Source: CAJQGY01 sp905478015
Lineage (GTDB): Bacteria; Pseudomonadota; Gammaproteobacteria; Magnimaribacterales; D2472
Assembly: GCA_943788365.1 (NCBI GenBank)
Contig: CALSPZ010000001.1
Location: 496,001 to 560,000, forward strand
Length of the DNA stretch: 64,000 nt
Direction of reading: 5' to 3'
Under the pieces are notes generated by a model, which worked only from the letters and a program-made list of their open reading frames with translations, had not been told where the DNA came from and searched no databases. The position numbers and the translations under genes are program-made. Below are positions 25,623 to 34,521 of this stretch, piece after piece. Within the stretch, counting starts at the first letter, position 1, and every line of letters starts with the position of its first letter.

Positions 25623-25633
25623 AGTCTAAATGA

Positions 25634-26359
25634 CTATTTAATCTTTTTATTTATAGCCGCAAGAAACCCTCTCATGAAGCTTGCTTCCATTTCATCAGGA
25701 TGAAGGCGGCTAAACATGCGTTTGATCCTTGAGATAATCTTCTTTGGGTTCTCTGGTTTGATGACATCTATGGCTACTGCTGTTTCAATAAAGTGATCAA
25801 TTAATAGTTGAAGATTTTTAGAATCGACCTCAGGGTAGTCATGCCAATCCCTTGAGTCTGTTTGATGAGATGCTTTAAAAATTTCATATGCAAGTACCTG
25901 AGCAGACATAGCGACATTAAGAACTGGGTACTCTGGATTCGCTGGAATCTCTATATGGGTATTGGCTAACTGGAGTTCTTCGTTTGTAAGGCCCCTGTCC
26001 TCTCTCCCAAATAAAATAGAAACTTCTTTTTTGGAGTTCGACTGATCAACAATTTTTTGTGCACCTTCTTCAGAATTTAGAGTAGGCCATTGAATAGTTC
26101 TGTTTCTTGATGAGGTTGCATAAACAAAGGTGCTGTCGGCTATGGCTTCTTCTATGGAGCTATAGATAGTTGCGTTCTCTAATACATCTAGGGCATTACC
26201 TGCCAGCGCATTCGCATCACCAGAGGGAAACTTTCTTGGGTTAACTAAAGATAGTCTGGTGAGGCCCATCGTCTTCATTGCTCTTGCAACTGAACCAATG
26301 TTTCCTGGATGCGATGTTTCTACTAAAACTACGTTTATTAAATTACTTTTTAAACTCAT
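25634..26359 (-). CDS. trmJ: tRNA (cytidine/uridine-2'-O-)-methyltransferase TrmJ
   Basis: SPOUT-class enzyme methylating ribose 32 in tRNA anticodon loops. It starts with VVLVETSHPGNIGSVARAMK, and the knotted SAM site is formed by ILFGREDRGLTNEE, IEIPANPEYPVLNVAMSAQV and the following helix. The 241-residue length is right. The ATG at 26359 is the canonical start; a TTG at 26401 would run into the divergent gene. It faces the suhB-like gene head to head with only 35 bases between, a common neighbourhood in Gammaproteobacteria. Confidence 0.94.
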   Translation of the reverse strand: MSLKSNLINVVLVETSHPGNIGSVARAMKTMGLTRLSLVNPRKFPSGDANALAGNALDVLENATIYSSIEEAIADSTFVYATSSRNRTIQWPTLNSEEGAQKIVDQSNSKKEVSILFGREDRGLTNEELQLANTHIEIPANPEYPVLNVAMSAQVLAYEIFKASHQTDSRDWHDYPEVDSKNLQLLIDHFIETAVAIDVIKPENPKKIISRIKRMFSRLHPDEMEASFMRGFLAAINKKIK

Positions 26360-26394
26360 GGCACTATTATCCCACTTTCCATTACAATAGCGAC

Positions 26395-27195
26395 ATGTCA
26401 ATACAAGCTTTATTTAACGTTACTCAACTTGCAGCTCGAAAAGGTGCTGCTGAACTGGAGTTTGCTGTGAAGAAAGTTCATAGTCTGGATGCATCCAAGG
26501 GCTCTCCAGATGGATACCTTCAAGCTATTAACAGAAGAGTCGAAGGAATAGTCCTTGAAGAGATTAAAAGATTCTACCCAGAGGATAATTTTCTTGGAGC
26601 CGAGACTGGTTCAGAGATTAATAACTCAAATATTACATGGGTATTAAAAGCTATTGATGGTGAAGAAAATTTCATGAATGGCTATCCGCATTTTTGTTTA
26701 TCGCTGTCGTGTCTTATGGACGAGAAGCCGGTTACTGCAGTTGTTATTGATCCTATTAGAAGAGAAGAATACTCAGCTCAAAAAGGCGCTGGAGCAACTC
26801 TGGACAACGGAAAAATTAGAGTAAGCAAGCAACAAGGTATTGTTGGTTCAATGTTAAGTTTTGCAACTTCAAGTGTGAGCTCCTCTGGGTATGGATATGA
26901 GTTTAGTAAAAGCTATAAAGAGCTTTTTAATCAAGACCTTCAAATGAGAAACTCTGGCTCTATTGCCTTAGACCTCTGTTATATAGCAACAGGAAGGCTC
27001 GATGGATACTGGGCCCATGGTGTTGAGCTTTGGGATGTTGCAGCGGGCTTGCTGATTGCAAAAGAGTCAGGGGCTTTGATTAGTGATTTTAATGGCGATC
27101 CAAAGTACTTAGATGGGGATCACTTTATATGTGCTACTCCCAAGTGTTACAAAGCCATACTAAAATCAGTAAAGCCTTACTTCGAAAAATACTAA
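26395..27195 (+). CDS. suhB: SuhB/inositol-monophosphatase homologue lacking metal-binding residues
   Basis: The 266-residue length, position beside trmJ and overall pattern are those of SuhB, which in E. coli is an inositol monophosphatase and a component of the Nus-dependent rRNA antitermination complex. The metal site is damaged. The block usually ITEESG reads LGAETG (Ala69 for Glu67 of E. coli); the block usually WVIDPLDGTTNF reads WVLKAIDGEENF (Lys85 for Asp84, Glu90 for the catalytic Thr); and TNVD reads QAIN (Asn46 for Asp). Only Asp88 and Asp214 (ELWDVAAG) remain. The fold blocks PHFCLSLS, SIALDLCYIATGRLDGYW and SGALISDFNG are intact, so it is a pseudoenzyme rather than a decayed gene. 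A purely antitermination role is inferred. Confidence 0.9.
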   Translation: MSIQALFNVTQLAARKGAAELEFAVKKVHSLDASKGSPDGYLQAINRRVEGIVLEEIKRFYPEDNFLGAETGSEINNSNITWVLKAIDGEENFMNGYPHFCLSLSCLMDEKPVTAVVIDPIRREEYSAQKGAGATLDNGKIRVSKQQGIVGSMLSFATSSVSSSGYGYEFSKSYKELFNQDLQMRNSGSIALDLCYIATGRLDGYWAHGVELWDVAAGLLIAKESGALISDFNGDPKYLDGDHFICATPKCYKAILKSVKPYFEKY

Positions 27196-28106
27196 GGAAG
27201 TTCGTCGAAATCTGCGCCTTCAGGCTCAGGTACTGCTAAGTCCTCTTGAGTGATAGATAGTGACATAAGCATGTTTGCAACAACATAGATCGAGGAATAA
27301 GTACCAACCATAACACCAAGTATTAAAGCTAAGCTGAATCCCTTAATTAGTTCGCCGCCAAAAATAAATAAAGCAAATAGAACAAGCAATGTTGTTAACG
27401 AAGTAACTATAGTTCTTCCAAGAGTTTGATTTAAGGATAAATCTATAAGTTCTTGAGGTCCTAGAACCCTTTCGGATCTGAAGTTCTCTCTAATCCTATC
27501 TGAAACAACAATGGTATCGTTAAGCGAGTAACCTATAACAGCAAGAAGCGCGGCCAAAACCGTTAGATCAAAATCCCATGAGAATAATGAAAAGAAACCT
27601 AAAATAATCACAACGTCATGACCCAGTGCGGTTACAGCACCAAGAGCAAACTTATACTGAAATCTAAATGCGACATACATAAGAATCATAAACAAAGCTA
27701 CAAGCATACCTAGCCCGCCCTGATCTCTTAGTTCAGAACCTACCTGAGGACCAACAAATTCAACTCTTTTGAGCTCGCCCTTAAAGCCATTATCTTCTAG
27801 TAGATTAAAAATACTCTCGCCAATACTGCTGTTACCGTTCTGATCAGCAACTTTAATAAGCACATCAAGATTTGAACCAAAGTTAACAACCTGTGAGTCA
27901 TCAAAATCGTTATCTATAAGTATGTTTCTAATCTCCTCTAACTCAACTGCCTCTTCATAGGTAACCTCTATCAAAGTTCCACCACTAAAATCCAATCCTA
28001 GGCTTAAGCCTTTAAAGGAAAGAGAGGCTACTGATAATGAAAATATAATAATAGATGCTATTGCAGCTATCTTTCTGAACTTCATGAATTGAATCTTGCT
28101 ATTCAT
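27192..28106 (-). CDS. secF: protein translocase subunit SecF
   Basis: Inner membrane partner of SecD that uses proton motive force to pull proteins out of SecYEG. It has six transmembrane segments, the LGLDFSGGTLIEV motif near the N-terminus, the FVGPQVGSELRDQG block and the LNDTIVVSDRIREN motif in the C-terminal membrane half. The 304-residue length is normal. Its ATG overlaps the secD stop by one base (TAATG), and its 3' end shares CTAA with the suhB-like gene. Confidence 0.97.
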   Translation of the reverse strand: MNSKIQFMKFRKIAAIASIIIFSLSVASLSFKGLSLGLDFSGGTLIEVTYEEAVELEEIRNILIDNDFDDSQVVNFGSNLDVLIKVADQNGNSSIGESIFNLLEDNGFKGELKRVEFVGPQVGSELRDQGGLGMLVALFMILMYVAFRFQYKFALGAVTALGHDVVIILGFFSLFSWDFDLTVLAALLAVIGYSLNDTIVVSDRIRENFRSERVLGPQELIDLSLNQTLGRTIVTSLTTLLVLFALFIFGGELIKGFSLALILGVMVGTYSSIYVVANMLMSLSITQEDLAVPEPEGADFDELP

Positions 28107-29965
28107 TATATTTTTAATTCCTTAATGTTCTTATTGCCATAGATCATATTAACCATTGCCCTAGTGCACATAATTGCAGTGAACATTGAGGTAACAATAC
28201 CTATCGATAGAGTGATTGCAAAACCTTTAACGGGACCAGTTCCAATGACATATAAAATCAATGCTGCAATTAAAGTTGTTACATTTGCATCAAATATTGT
28301 TACGAAAGCTCTAGAGAAACCATCATGGATAGCTGATTGAGGGTCCTTTTCTTTAAGCTCCTCTCGGATTCTTGAAAAGATAAGCACATTTGCATCAACA
28401 GCCATACCAACAGTTAGAACGATACCTGCTATACCTGGAAGCGTTAAGCTAGCCCCAAGCAAAGACATGACTCCGGTAATTAAAACTAAGTTTATTACTA
28501 ATGATACGTTAGCCGCTAGACCAAAGACCTTGTAGTACAAAGCCATAAATAAAATAACAAGAGAGAAGCCAATTAGAATAGATGTCATTCCAAGCTCTAT
28601 ATTTTCCTTTCCAAGGCTTGGCCCCACAGTTCTCTCTTCTACAAACTTCATTGGTGCTGCAAGCGCTCCTGCTCTTAAAAGCAATGCCAATTCGCTTGCC
28701 TCTTGCGGAGATCCAACCCCAGTTATTCTAAAACCAGTTCCAAGCACTGCCTGGATAGTTGCTAGGCTAATAATATTCTTTTCTATATATGAGGTTTGTT
28801 CTATAACTTTGTTACCAAACTCATCAATTACTAACTCTGATTTAGATTTCTGTTCTACAAATAGAACTCCGAGACCTCTGCCTATGTTTCCGGATGTAGC
28901 CTTCTGCATAGCCCTTCCGCCCTGCATATCTAAGGTTATATTAACCTGTGAGAAGCCGCTTTCATCAAATCCAGTGCTTGCATTGGTTACTCGATCACCA
29001 CTAACAACCACCGCCCTTTCAAGGAAGGCTGTTCTATAATCGTTGTCTTTAAAGTTGAATTCTTCTTTTCTTAAAGGAGATGTTCTTGCGTTTGCTTCAA
29101 GTCTAAATTCTAGATTAGCAGTCTTGCCGATAATTTTTTTAGCTGCAGTGGGGTCTTGAACACCTGGAAGCTGAACAACTATTCTATTAGCTCCCTGTCG
29201 TTGTACCACTGGCTCAGATACACCAAGCTCGTTAACTCTATTTCTTAATGTTGTAAGGTTCTGACCAACTGCATAGTCACGAATTTCTTTAATAGCAACA
29301 TCTGAGAATTCTAAAAGTAATGTCTTTCTACTTGGTCTTTCTGTGATTATGTATTGAATACCGCCGTTAATTCCTATGCTGTCATTTCTATATGCTCTGA
29401 GTGCATCGTTGTAACTCTCTGAATCTCTAAATTCAAATAAAAGAGCTAGGTCATTAACGGATGAGTTGGCAACCTTTAGCTTGTCTTCTCTGAAGCTTTT
29501 TCGATAGTTATCCAGAAGAACTTCAAGCCTGGCTTGTAGCGCTGTATCGATATCAACCTCTAACAAGAAATGAACTCCGCCTGAAAGATCAAGACCAAGT
29601 TTGACAGGCTTACCGCCAATATCTTTAAGCCACGCTGGTGTGGTTGGCTCCAAGTTAAGGGCAATTATTGCACGATCTAATAGCTTGTTTTGAAGTGCGG
29701 TTTTAGATTCAAGCTGTTGATCTAAGGTATTAAATTTTATTACTATCTTATTATCTCTAAGAAATATTTCCTCATATCCTGATGTTTCGTTATCTAAGAT
29801 TGATTCTGCTTCGTCTAGTAAAGATTGATCAGCTGACTTGGCTGAGTCAGTGTAAGCAATTTGAATTGCAGGCTGTGTAGGATAGAGATTTGGAAGTGCA
29901 TATAAGCAGCCCACTAGAAGAACTAGAAAAATTGTTGTAATTCTGAGAGCTGAGTTTTTATTCAC
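28106..29965 (-). CDS. secD: protein translocase subunit SecD
   Basis: 619-residue SecD. It has an N-terminal transmembrane helix, then the large periplasmic domains (LGLDLSGGVHFLLEVD; LRNRVNELGVSEPVVQRQGANRIVVQLPG) and five C-terminal transmembrane segments with the TLPGIAGIVLTVGMAVDANVLIFSRIREE motif. The start is GTG at 29965, weak Shine-Dalgarno AAAGA. Part of the queA-tgt-yajC-secD-secF operon. Confidence 0.97.
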   Translation of the reverse strand: MNKNSALRITTIFLVLLVGCLYALPNLYPTQPAIQIAYTDSAKSADQSLLDEAESILDNETSGYEEIFLRDNKIVIKFNTLDQQLESKTALQNKLLDRAIIALNLEPTTPAWLKDIGGKPVKLGLDLSGGVHFLLEVDIDTALQARLEVLLDNYRKSFREDKLKVANSSVNDLALLFEFRDSESYNDALRAYRNDSIGINGGIQYIITERPSRKTLLLEFSDVAIKEIRDYAVGQNLTTLRNRVNELGVSEPVVQRQGANRIVVQLPGVQDPTAAKKIIGKTANLEFRLEANARTSPLRKEEFNFKDNDYRTAFLERAVVVSGDRVTNASTGFDESGFSQVNITLDMQGGRAMQKATSGNIGRGLGVLFVEQKSKSELVIDEFGNKVIEQTSYIEKNIISLATIQAVLGTGFRITGVGSPQEASELALLLRAGALAAPMKFVEERTVGPSLGKENIELGMTSILIGFSLVILFMALYYKVFGLAANVSLVINLVLITGVMSLLGASLTLPGIAGIVLTVGMAVDANVLIFSRIREELKEKDPQSAIHDGFSRAFVTIFDANVTTLIAALILYVIGTGPVKGFAITLSIGIVTSMFTAIMCTRAMVNMIYGNKNIKELKI

Positions 29966-29970
29966 TATCT

Positions 29971-30324
29971 TTATTTAATTGAATCTACTGTTCCCTTAGG
30001 AAGAACGCTTGAGACAGCAGATTTCTGGAACTTTAGAACAAGGTTTTCACCTACCTCTAGGGAGATATAGGCACCTTTAATTTCTTTAACCTTTCCAATA
30101 AGTCCACTAGCTGTAATTATCTCATCGCCTTTTTCTAATGCAGCAACCATATTAACAAGCTCCTTTTGGCGCTTATTCTGAGGCCTGATCATTAAAAAAT
30201 AAATAAAGATAAAGAAACCTAAAAATACAATTATTGGTCCATAAGCTGAAGGTGGCTGTTGAGCTTGAGCAAAAGCTATATTAGGCATCAAAGTAAAAGC
30301 AAGTAAGTATTTTGTATAATTCAT
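29971..30324 (-). CDS. yajC: Sec translocon accessory subunit YajC
   Basis: A 117-residue single-span inner membrane protein that binds SecDF. It has a short N-terminal hydrophobic region, then the transmembrane helix around IIVFLGFFIFIYFLMIRPQ followed by the invariant RPQNKRQKE and a small cytoplasmic domain (GDEIITASGLIGKV). The gene lies 8 bases after tgt and 5 bases before secD. The first hydrophobic stretch may be a signal-like segment, present in many YajC proteins. Confidence 0.95.
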   Translation of the reverse strand: MNYTKYLLAFTLMPNIAFAQAQQPPSAYGPIIVFLGFFIFIYFLMIRPQNKRQKELVNMVAALEKGDEIITASGLIGKVKEIKGAYISLEVGENLVLKFQKSAVSSVLPKGTVDSIK

Positions 30325-30332
30325 ATCAATTC

Positions 30333-31448
30333 CTATAGTGGCCCATCGGGCATTTCTAAATTTCGCTTATTATAGAAGTCTTTTACAAATTTCGCGAATA
30401 CATTGTTCTCTAATGATTCTCTAATGTCCCTCATTAAAGATTGATAGTAATAAATATTGTGATAGCTAGATAAAATACTTCCAAGCATCTCATTGGTTCT
30501 ATCTAGGTGGTTTAGATAAGCTCGGCTATAGTTTTTACAGACCTTGCAGTCACAGTTTTCATCAACAGGCCCCTTATCCATTTTGTAAGGCGCATTTCTG
30601 ATGTTTACAACACCTGTTGAGGTTATCAATTGGCCATTTCTTGCATTTCTAGTCGGAAGAACACAGTCAAACATATCTATGCCGTACCTAACTGCCTCTA
30701 CTATATCTTCGGGCTTTCCTACTCCCATGAGATAGTGAGGTTTATCTGAGGGAAGTTTGTCAGACATAAAATCAAGGATTCTTGTCTTCTCTTCTTTTGA
30801 CTCACCAACGCTAAGGCCGCCTAGAGCTATCCCATCAAAACCAATATCAATAATTTTGTTTAGTGATTCTTCTCTAAGGTCCTCATGCATACCTCCTTGG
30901 ACAATCCCAAAAAGTGCAGATGACGACTTATGAGCATCCTTGCATCTTTTTGCCCATCGCATGGATAATTCCATTGATTGCTTTGCCTGGTCGTGTGTGG
31001 ATGGATAGTCGGTACATTCATCAAATGCCATAACTATGTCAGAGCCAAGGTTTTCTTGAATCTGAATTGAATCCTCGGGTGTCATAAAAATCTTTCTTCC
31101 ATCGTATGGGGAACTGAATTTAACACCCTCTTCTGTAATTTTAACTAGATCGCCAAGACTCCATACCTGGAAGCCCCCTGAGTCTGTGAGTATTGGTTTA
31201 TCCCAGTTAGAGAATTTATGAAGCCCGCCAAGATCTCTTATGGACTCATCTCCTGGTCTAAGCATCAGATGGTAGGTATTGCCAAGGATAATTTCAGCTC
31301 CTGTAGATTTAAGATCATCGACGGTCATGCCTTTTACAGTTCCATTGGTTCCTACTGGCATAAAAGCTGGTGTCTGTATCTTTCCTCTTGGGAAAGTTAA
31401 CTCAGCTCTTCTTGCAAAGTCCGATTTATTGGTTACTTTAAATTTCAT
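30333..31448 (-). CDS. tgt: queuine tRNA-ribosyltransferase
   Basis: Exchanges guanine 34 for preQ1 in tRNAs with GUN anticodons. Visible are DSGGFQVWSLG, MAFDECTDYP (general acid/base Asp), GGLSVGES, the nucleophile region MFDCVLPTRNARNG and the zinc site CDCKVCKNYSRAYLNHL. The 371-residue length is standard. The start overlaps queA by 11 bases, so the two queuosine genes are coupled. Confidence 0.97.
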   Translation of the reverse strand: MKFKVTNKSDFARRAELTFPRGKIQTPAFMPVGTNGTVKGMTVDDLKSTGAEIILGNTYHLMLRPGDESIRDLGGLHKFSNWDKPILTDSGGFQVWSLGDLVKITEEGVKFSSPYDGRKIFMTPEDSIQIQENLGSDIVMAFDECTDYPSTHDQAKQSMELSMRWAKRCKDAHKSSSALFGIVQGGMHEDLREESLNKIIDIGFDGIALGGLSVGESKEEKTRILDFMSDKLPSDKPHYLMGVGKPEDIVEAVRYGIDMFDCVLPTRNARNGQLITSTGVVNIRNAPYKMDKGPVDENCDCKVCKNYSRAYLNHLDRTNEMLGSILSSYHNIYYYQSLMRDIRESLENNVFAKFVKDFYNKRNLEMPDGPL

Positions 31449-32457
31449 TTTTCTCTAATAGCATCGCATCCCCGTAAGATAAGAAACGATATTTTTTATC
31501 AACCGCTATCTTATAGATTTCTTTCATCTTTTCATATCCTATAAAGGCTGCAACCAGCATTAAAAGCGAGGATTGAGGAAGGTGAAAGTTTGTAATTAAT
31601 TTATCAATAGCTTTGTACTTATATCCGGGAGTAATAAAAAGTTTTGTGTACCCTTTATAGCCTTTATAGCTTGTATCTAGATATGCGGTTTCAATAGCTC
31701 TCGTCGCAGTAGTTCCCACCGCAATAACTTTCTTACCGGCGGACTTTGTAGACTCGATAAGGTCAATTATTTCAGGTTTAACCTCTAGGTACTCACTATG
31801 AATATCATGGTCATCGATATTGTCAACTTTTACAGGTTGAAAAGTTCCTGCCCCAACACTTAAGTTAACTTTTCCAATTTGCACTCCTTTATTTTTTAAT
31901 TTTTTAAGTAATTCATCATCAAAATGGAGGCCCGCAGTTGGTGCGGCAACTGACTCCTGGAGGCTCTTATCTTCATAAATTGTTGCATATCTTTCTTGGT
32001 CTATTTCCTCATCTTCTCTTTTTATATATGGTGGCAAAGGCACATGGCCGATCTCATTAAAAATCATTAGAGGATCGTCATTAAACTTGATGATGAAAAA
32101 ATTATTTTTTCTATCAATTACAGTTGTATCGTAATTGCCTAGTTTTAAACATGATCCAATCTTGGGGCTTCTGCCTGATCTAATTTGAACAAGTGCCTCG
32201 TTGTTCTCCATAAATCTTTCAAGCATGACTTCAATCGAACCTCCAGATTCTTTCTTTCCAAAGATTCTTGCAGGAATAACTGAAGTGTTGTTAAGTATTA
32301 ATAAATCTCCCTCATCAATAAATTCAACAATATCTTTAAAGGTTCTATGAGATATTGATTCTTTATTGACAAGCAGCCTGCTTGAGCTTCGTTCATCCAA
32401 AGGATAATTAGCAATAAGCTCTTCTGGTAAGTGGTAGTCAAAATCAATTGTTTTCAT
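31438..32457 (-). CDS. queA: S-adenosylmethionine:tRNA ribosyltransferase-isomerase
   Basis: Makes epoxyqueuosine on tRNA by transferring the ribosyl part of SAM to preQ1. Family blocks: FDYHLPEELIANYP at the start, the SVAAPTAGLHFDDELL motif, GAGTFQPVKVDNIDDHDIHSEY and TNFHLPQSSLLMLVAAF. Full length at 339 residues. First gene of the tgt-yajC-secDF operon; its ATG is 48 bases from the divergent tRNA-Leu gene, so both promoters lie in that gap. Confidence 0.97.
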   Translation of the reverse strand: MKTIDFDYHLPEELIANYPLDERSSSRLLVNKESISHRTFKDIVEFIDEGDLLILNNTSVIPARIFGKKESGGSIEVMLERFMENNEALVQIRSGRSPKIGSCLKLGNYDTTVIDRKNNFFIIKFNDDPLMIFNEIGHVPLPPYIKREDEEIDQERYATIYEDKSLQESVAAPTAGLHFDDELLKKLKNKGVQIGKVNLSVGAGTFQPVKVDNIDDHDIHSEYLEVKPEIIDLIESTKSAGKKVIAVGTTATRAIETAYLDTSYKGYKGYTKLFITPGYKYKAIDKLITNFHLPQSSLLMLVAAFIGYEKMKEIYKIAVDKKYRFLSYGDAMLLEKNEI

Positions 32458-32490
32458 TAGAAGGTGATTTTAAAAGAGATAATAGTTAGC

Positions 32491-32496
32491 TACAAT
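32491..32496 (+). promoter_or_regulatory. -10 element of tRNA-Leu
   Basis: TACAAT ends nine bases before the tRNA 5' end. A convincing -35 box was not found (TTTTAA at 32468-32473 is weak). Confidence 0.35.
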
Positions 32497-32505
32497 GCCT
32501 ACCGT

Positions 32506-32590
32506 GCCCTATTGGCGGAATTGGTAGACGCGCGCGATTCAAAATCGCGTTCCTTCGGGAGTGCCTGTTCGACTCAGGCATGGGGCACCA
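32506..32590 (+). tRNA. tRNA-Leu (CAA)
   Basis: Class II tRNA with a long variable arm (TTCCTTCGGGAGT), anticodon stem CGCGA/TCGCG around a loop with CAA, D-arm GGCGGAATTGGTAGACGC, T-arm TGTTCGACTCA, discriminator A and encoded CCA. The 85 bases include CCA. Its 3' end is three bases from the stop of the convergent FG-GAP gene. Confidence 0.95.
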
Positions 32591-32593
32591 TAT

Positions 32594-34417
32594 TTAAAGT
32601 GAGCAGTTAACATTGATCATGGAAAATAAGAAATTTCTTACTGTATTTTCATCACTCCAAGAGTCTGTGGTAGATATTATATCAATACAGCCTTGGCCAT
32701 CTAGATCGATAGGCACACCTTTCATCAAGCCTGATGAAGAGTTCCACTGAGAGTCAGGAAGTGGCCTTTTTGGTAAGATGTATTCGTTGGAAGCAAAGTT
32801 AGCTTGCCCATCATTAATAGCGATATGGGCTCCTGAAAGTGAGTTCTCAAAATCTCTTGTTGAGTGAATAATGTCTAAATCTCCATCATTATCAATATCC
32901 CTAAGATAAATATTGCCCTCTCCATGGTGACCACTGAAACGATCTTGATTTGAAAAATTTGAAGGGGTCTGATCTATCAATGCGCCTGTCTGATCATTGA
33001 TAAGTATTTGAATATATGCACCGTCGTAATATGGATTATCTCTAGTAATTGAAACAACAACATCATTAAAGCCATCTCCATTTAAGTCTCCAGATGCTGC
33101 ATGGTTGTACTTATTTCTATTAATATCAAAAGGTCCTTTTGGAAGATCTACCTCCTCCCACTCTTCTACATTGGAGGAGTTGTTGCTTAATAAAATTGTT
33201 CCTTCTTCGGGCTGGGAATCGAACAAAGGCCTGTTATCAAAATTCCAAAAAAGAATGTCATCAAAGTTATCATTATTTAGATCTGTTACCAGGCTGCTCA
33301 TTGGGCTCATGTTATTCGTATGCCATTCATATCCTATGAAGGGATGGATGGTGAACTGCCCTAACCCATTATTAACATGCAATATGTTGCAGGCATAAAT
33401 ATCAAAATCACCATCTCCATCAAAATCACCAGCACTTGCATCATGAGCAAATCCACATCTTTGACCTTGACCATTATTTTGATCATCAATATTCTGACTT
33501 CTATCCTCCATCTTTCCGTTCTCATTACTAAGCATTAATAGATGAGGGGAAGGTGCTATATAGTCTTGGGTTGAGTCCTCAAATCTAACTTGCTTTCCCA
33601 TAGAGCCTGCAAAAATGTCATCAATACCATCTGAATTAAAGTCTCTAATAGCCAATCTGTATGCAAATGGCTGAATAGGATAAGTACTAGTCTCAAAAAT
33701 ACTCATATCCTCATATAGCTTTCCATTTCCGTCATTTAAATAGATATGAAGAGGCGCAAGCACTTTTTGAGATTCCTCTATTGTATGAGGAAAGATTGCC
33801 CACATAACAACCAAGTCCTCATAACCATCACCATTAAAGTCTCCAACTGCCATATTATGAGCATCTTGACCAAAGAGCTGATTTACATATGAAGTACAGT
33901 CGTCTGGTGTCGGATAGCATATGGTTGCAGAATATCTTTCATCTATCACTAGCCCCCCAAAACCAAGATTAGCTGAATGATAGTATGTGGTTTTTTGCTC
34001 ATTATTATTATCAGGTACAGCTAAGTATTTAGATTCTGATTTGTTTACAAGAATTTCAATATCTTTTTTTCCCGATGGGCAGGTTGAGGAAGATATAGAG
34101 CTAACTGAAATATTAAATAATTCCTCCTCTAGCAACGTTATAGGAGCATTAAATTCATGCAAACTTCCATTTGATGATGGCCAATGAATATCTGACCCTG
34201 ATATTAAAAAACTACATTCAGGATAATTTGAGGTGATTGATATTTCTAACCTATCATACGAATAGATCTTACTTGGAAAATCAGATATAGAAATTGAAAG
34301 ATTAGGAGCTTGAGGTACAGAAGGTATTCCTGAATTTCCATCTGACCCTCCTCCACCACCTCCACATGAAGAAATTACTAAAAAGATGAATAAGAGTTTA
34401 AAATTTTTTAACACCAT
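32594..34417 (-). CDS. FG-GAP/VCBS-repeat lipoprotein
   Basis: Secreted lipoprotein of 607 residues. The lipobox ISSC is followed by six Gly and an acidic/Ser linker. At least six Ca-binding FG-GAP/VCBS blades are recognisable by DFNGDGYEDLVV, DFNSDGIDDIFAG, DFDGDGDFDIYA, DLNNDNFDDILF, DLNGDGFNDVVV and DIDNDGDLDIIH, so a seven-bladed beta-propeller is expected. Such propellers bind glycans or proteins at the cell surface. The ATG at 34417 was chosen since the signal peptide starts there; a longer frame from 34495 adds 26 non-signal residues. No operon partner. Confidence 0.88.
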   Translation of the reverse strand: MVLKNFKLLFIFLVISSCGGGGGGSDGNSGIPSVPQAPNLSISISDFPSKIYSYDRLEISITSNYPECSFLISGSDIHWPSSNGSLHEFNAPITLLEEELFNISVSSISSSTCPSGKKDIEILVNKSESKYLAVPDNNNEQKTTYYHSANLGFGGLVIDERYSATICYPTPDDCTSYVNQLFGQDAHNMAVGDFNGDGYEDLVVMWAIFPHTIEESQKVLAPLHIYLNDGNGKLYEDMSIFETSTYPIQPFAYRLAIRDFNSDGIDDIFAGSMGKQVRFEDSTQDYIAPSPHLLMLSNENGKMEDRSQNIDDQNNGQGQRCGFAHDASAGDFDGDGDFDIYACNILHVNNGLGQFTIHPFIGYEWHTNNMSPMSSLVTDLNNDNFDDILFWNFDNRPLFDSQPEEGTILLSNNSSNVEEWEEVDLPKGPFDINRNKYNHAASGDLNGDGFNDVVVSITRDNPYYDGAYIQILINDQTGALIDQTPSNFSNQDRFSGHHGEGNIYLRDIDNDGDLDIIHSTRDFENSLSGAHIAINDGQANFASNEYILPKRPLPDSQWNSSSGLMKGVPIDLDGQGCIDIISTTDSWSDENTVRNFLFSMINVNCSL

Positions 34418-34521
34418 ATCTAATATTCTAAAGCACTTATATCTGCAAAAGCTATTTTCATAAGTATTAATATTATCGTAATATATGAGTATCAATTAAA
34501 TTAAAAAAAACAAGATAAATA

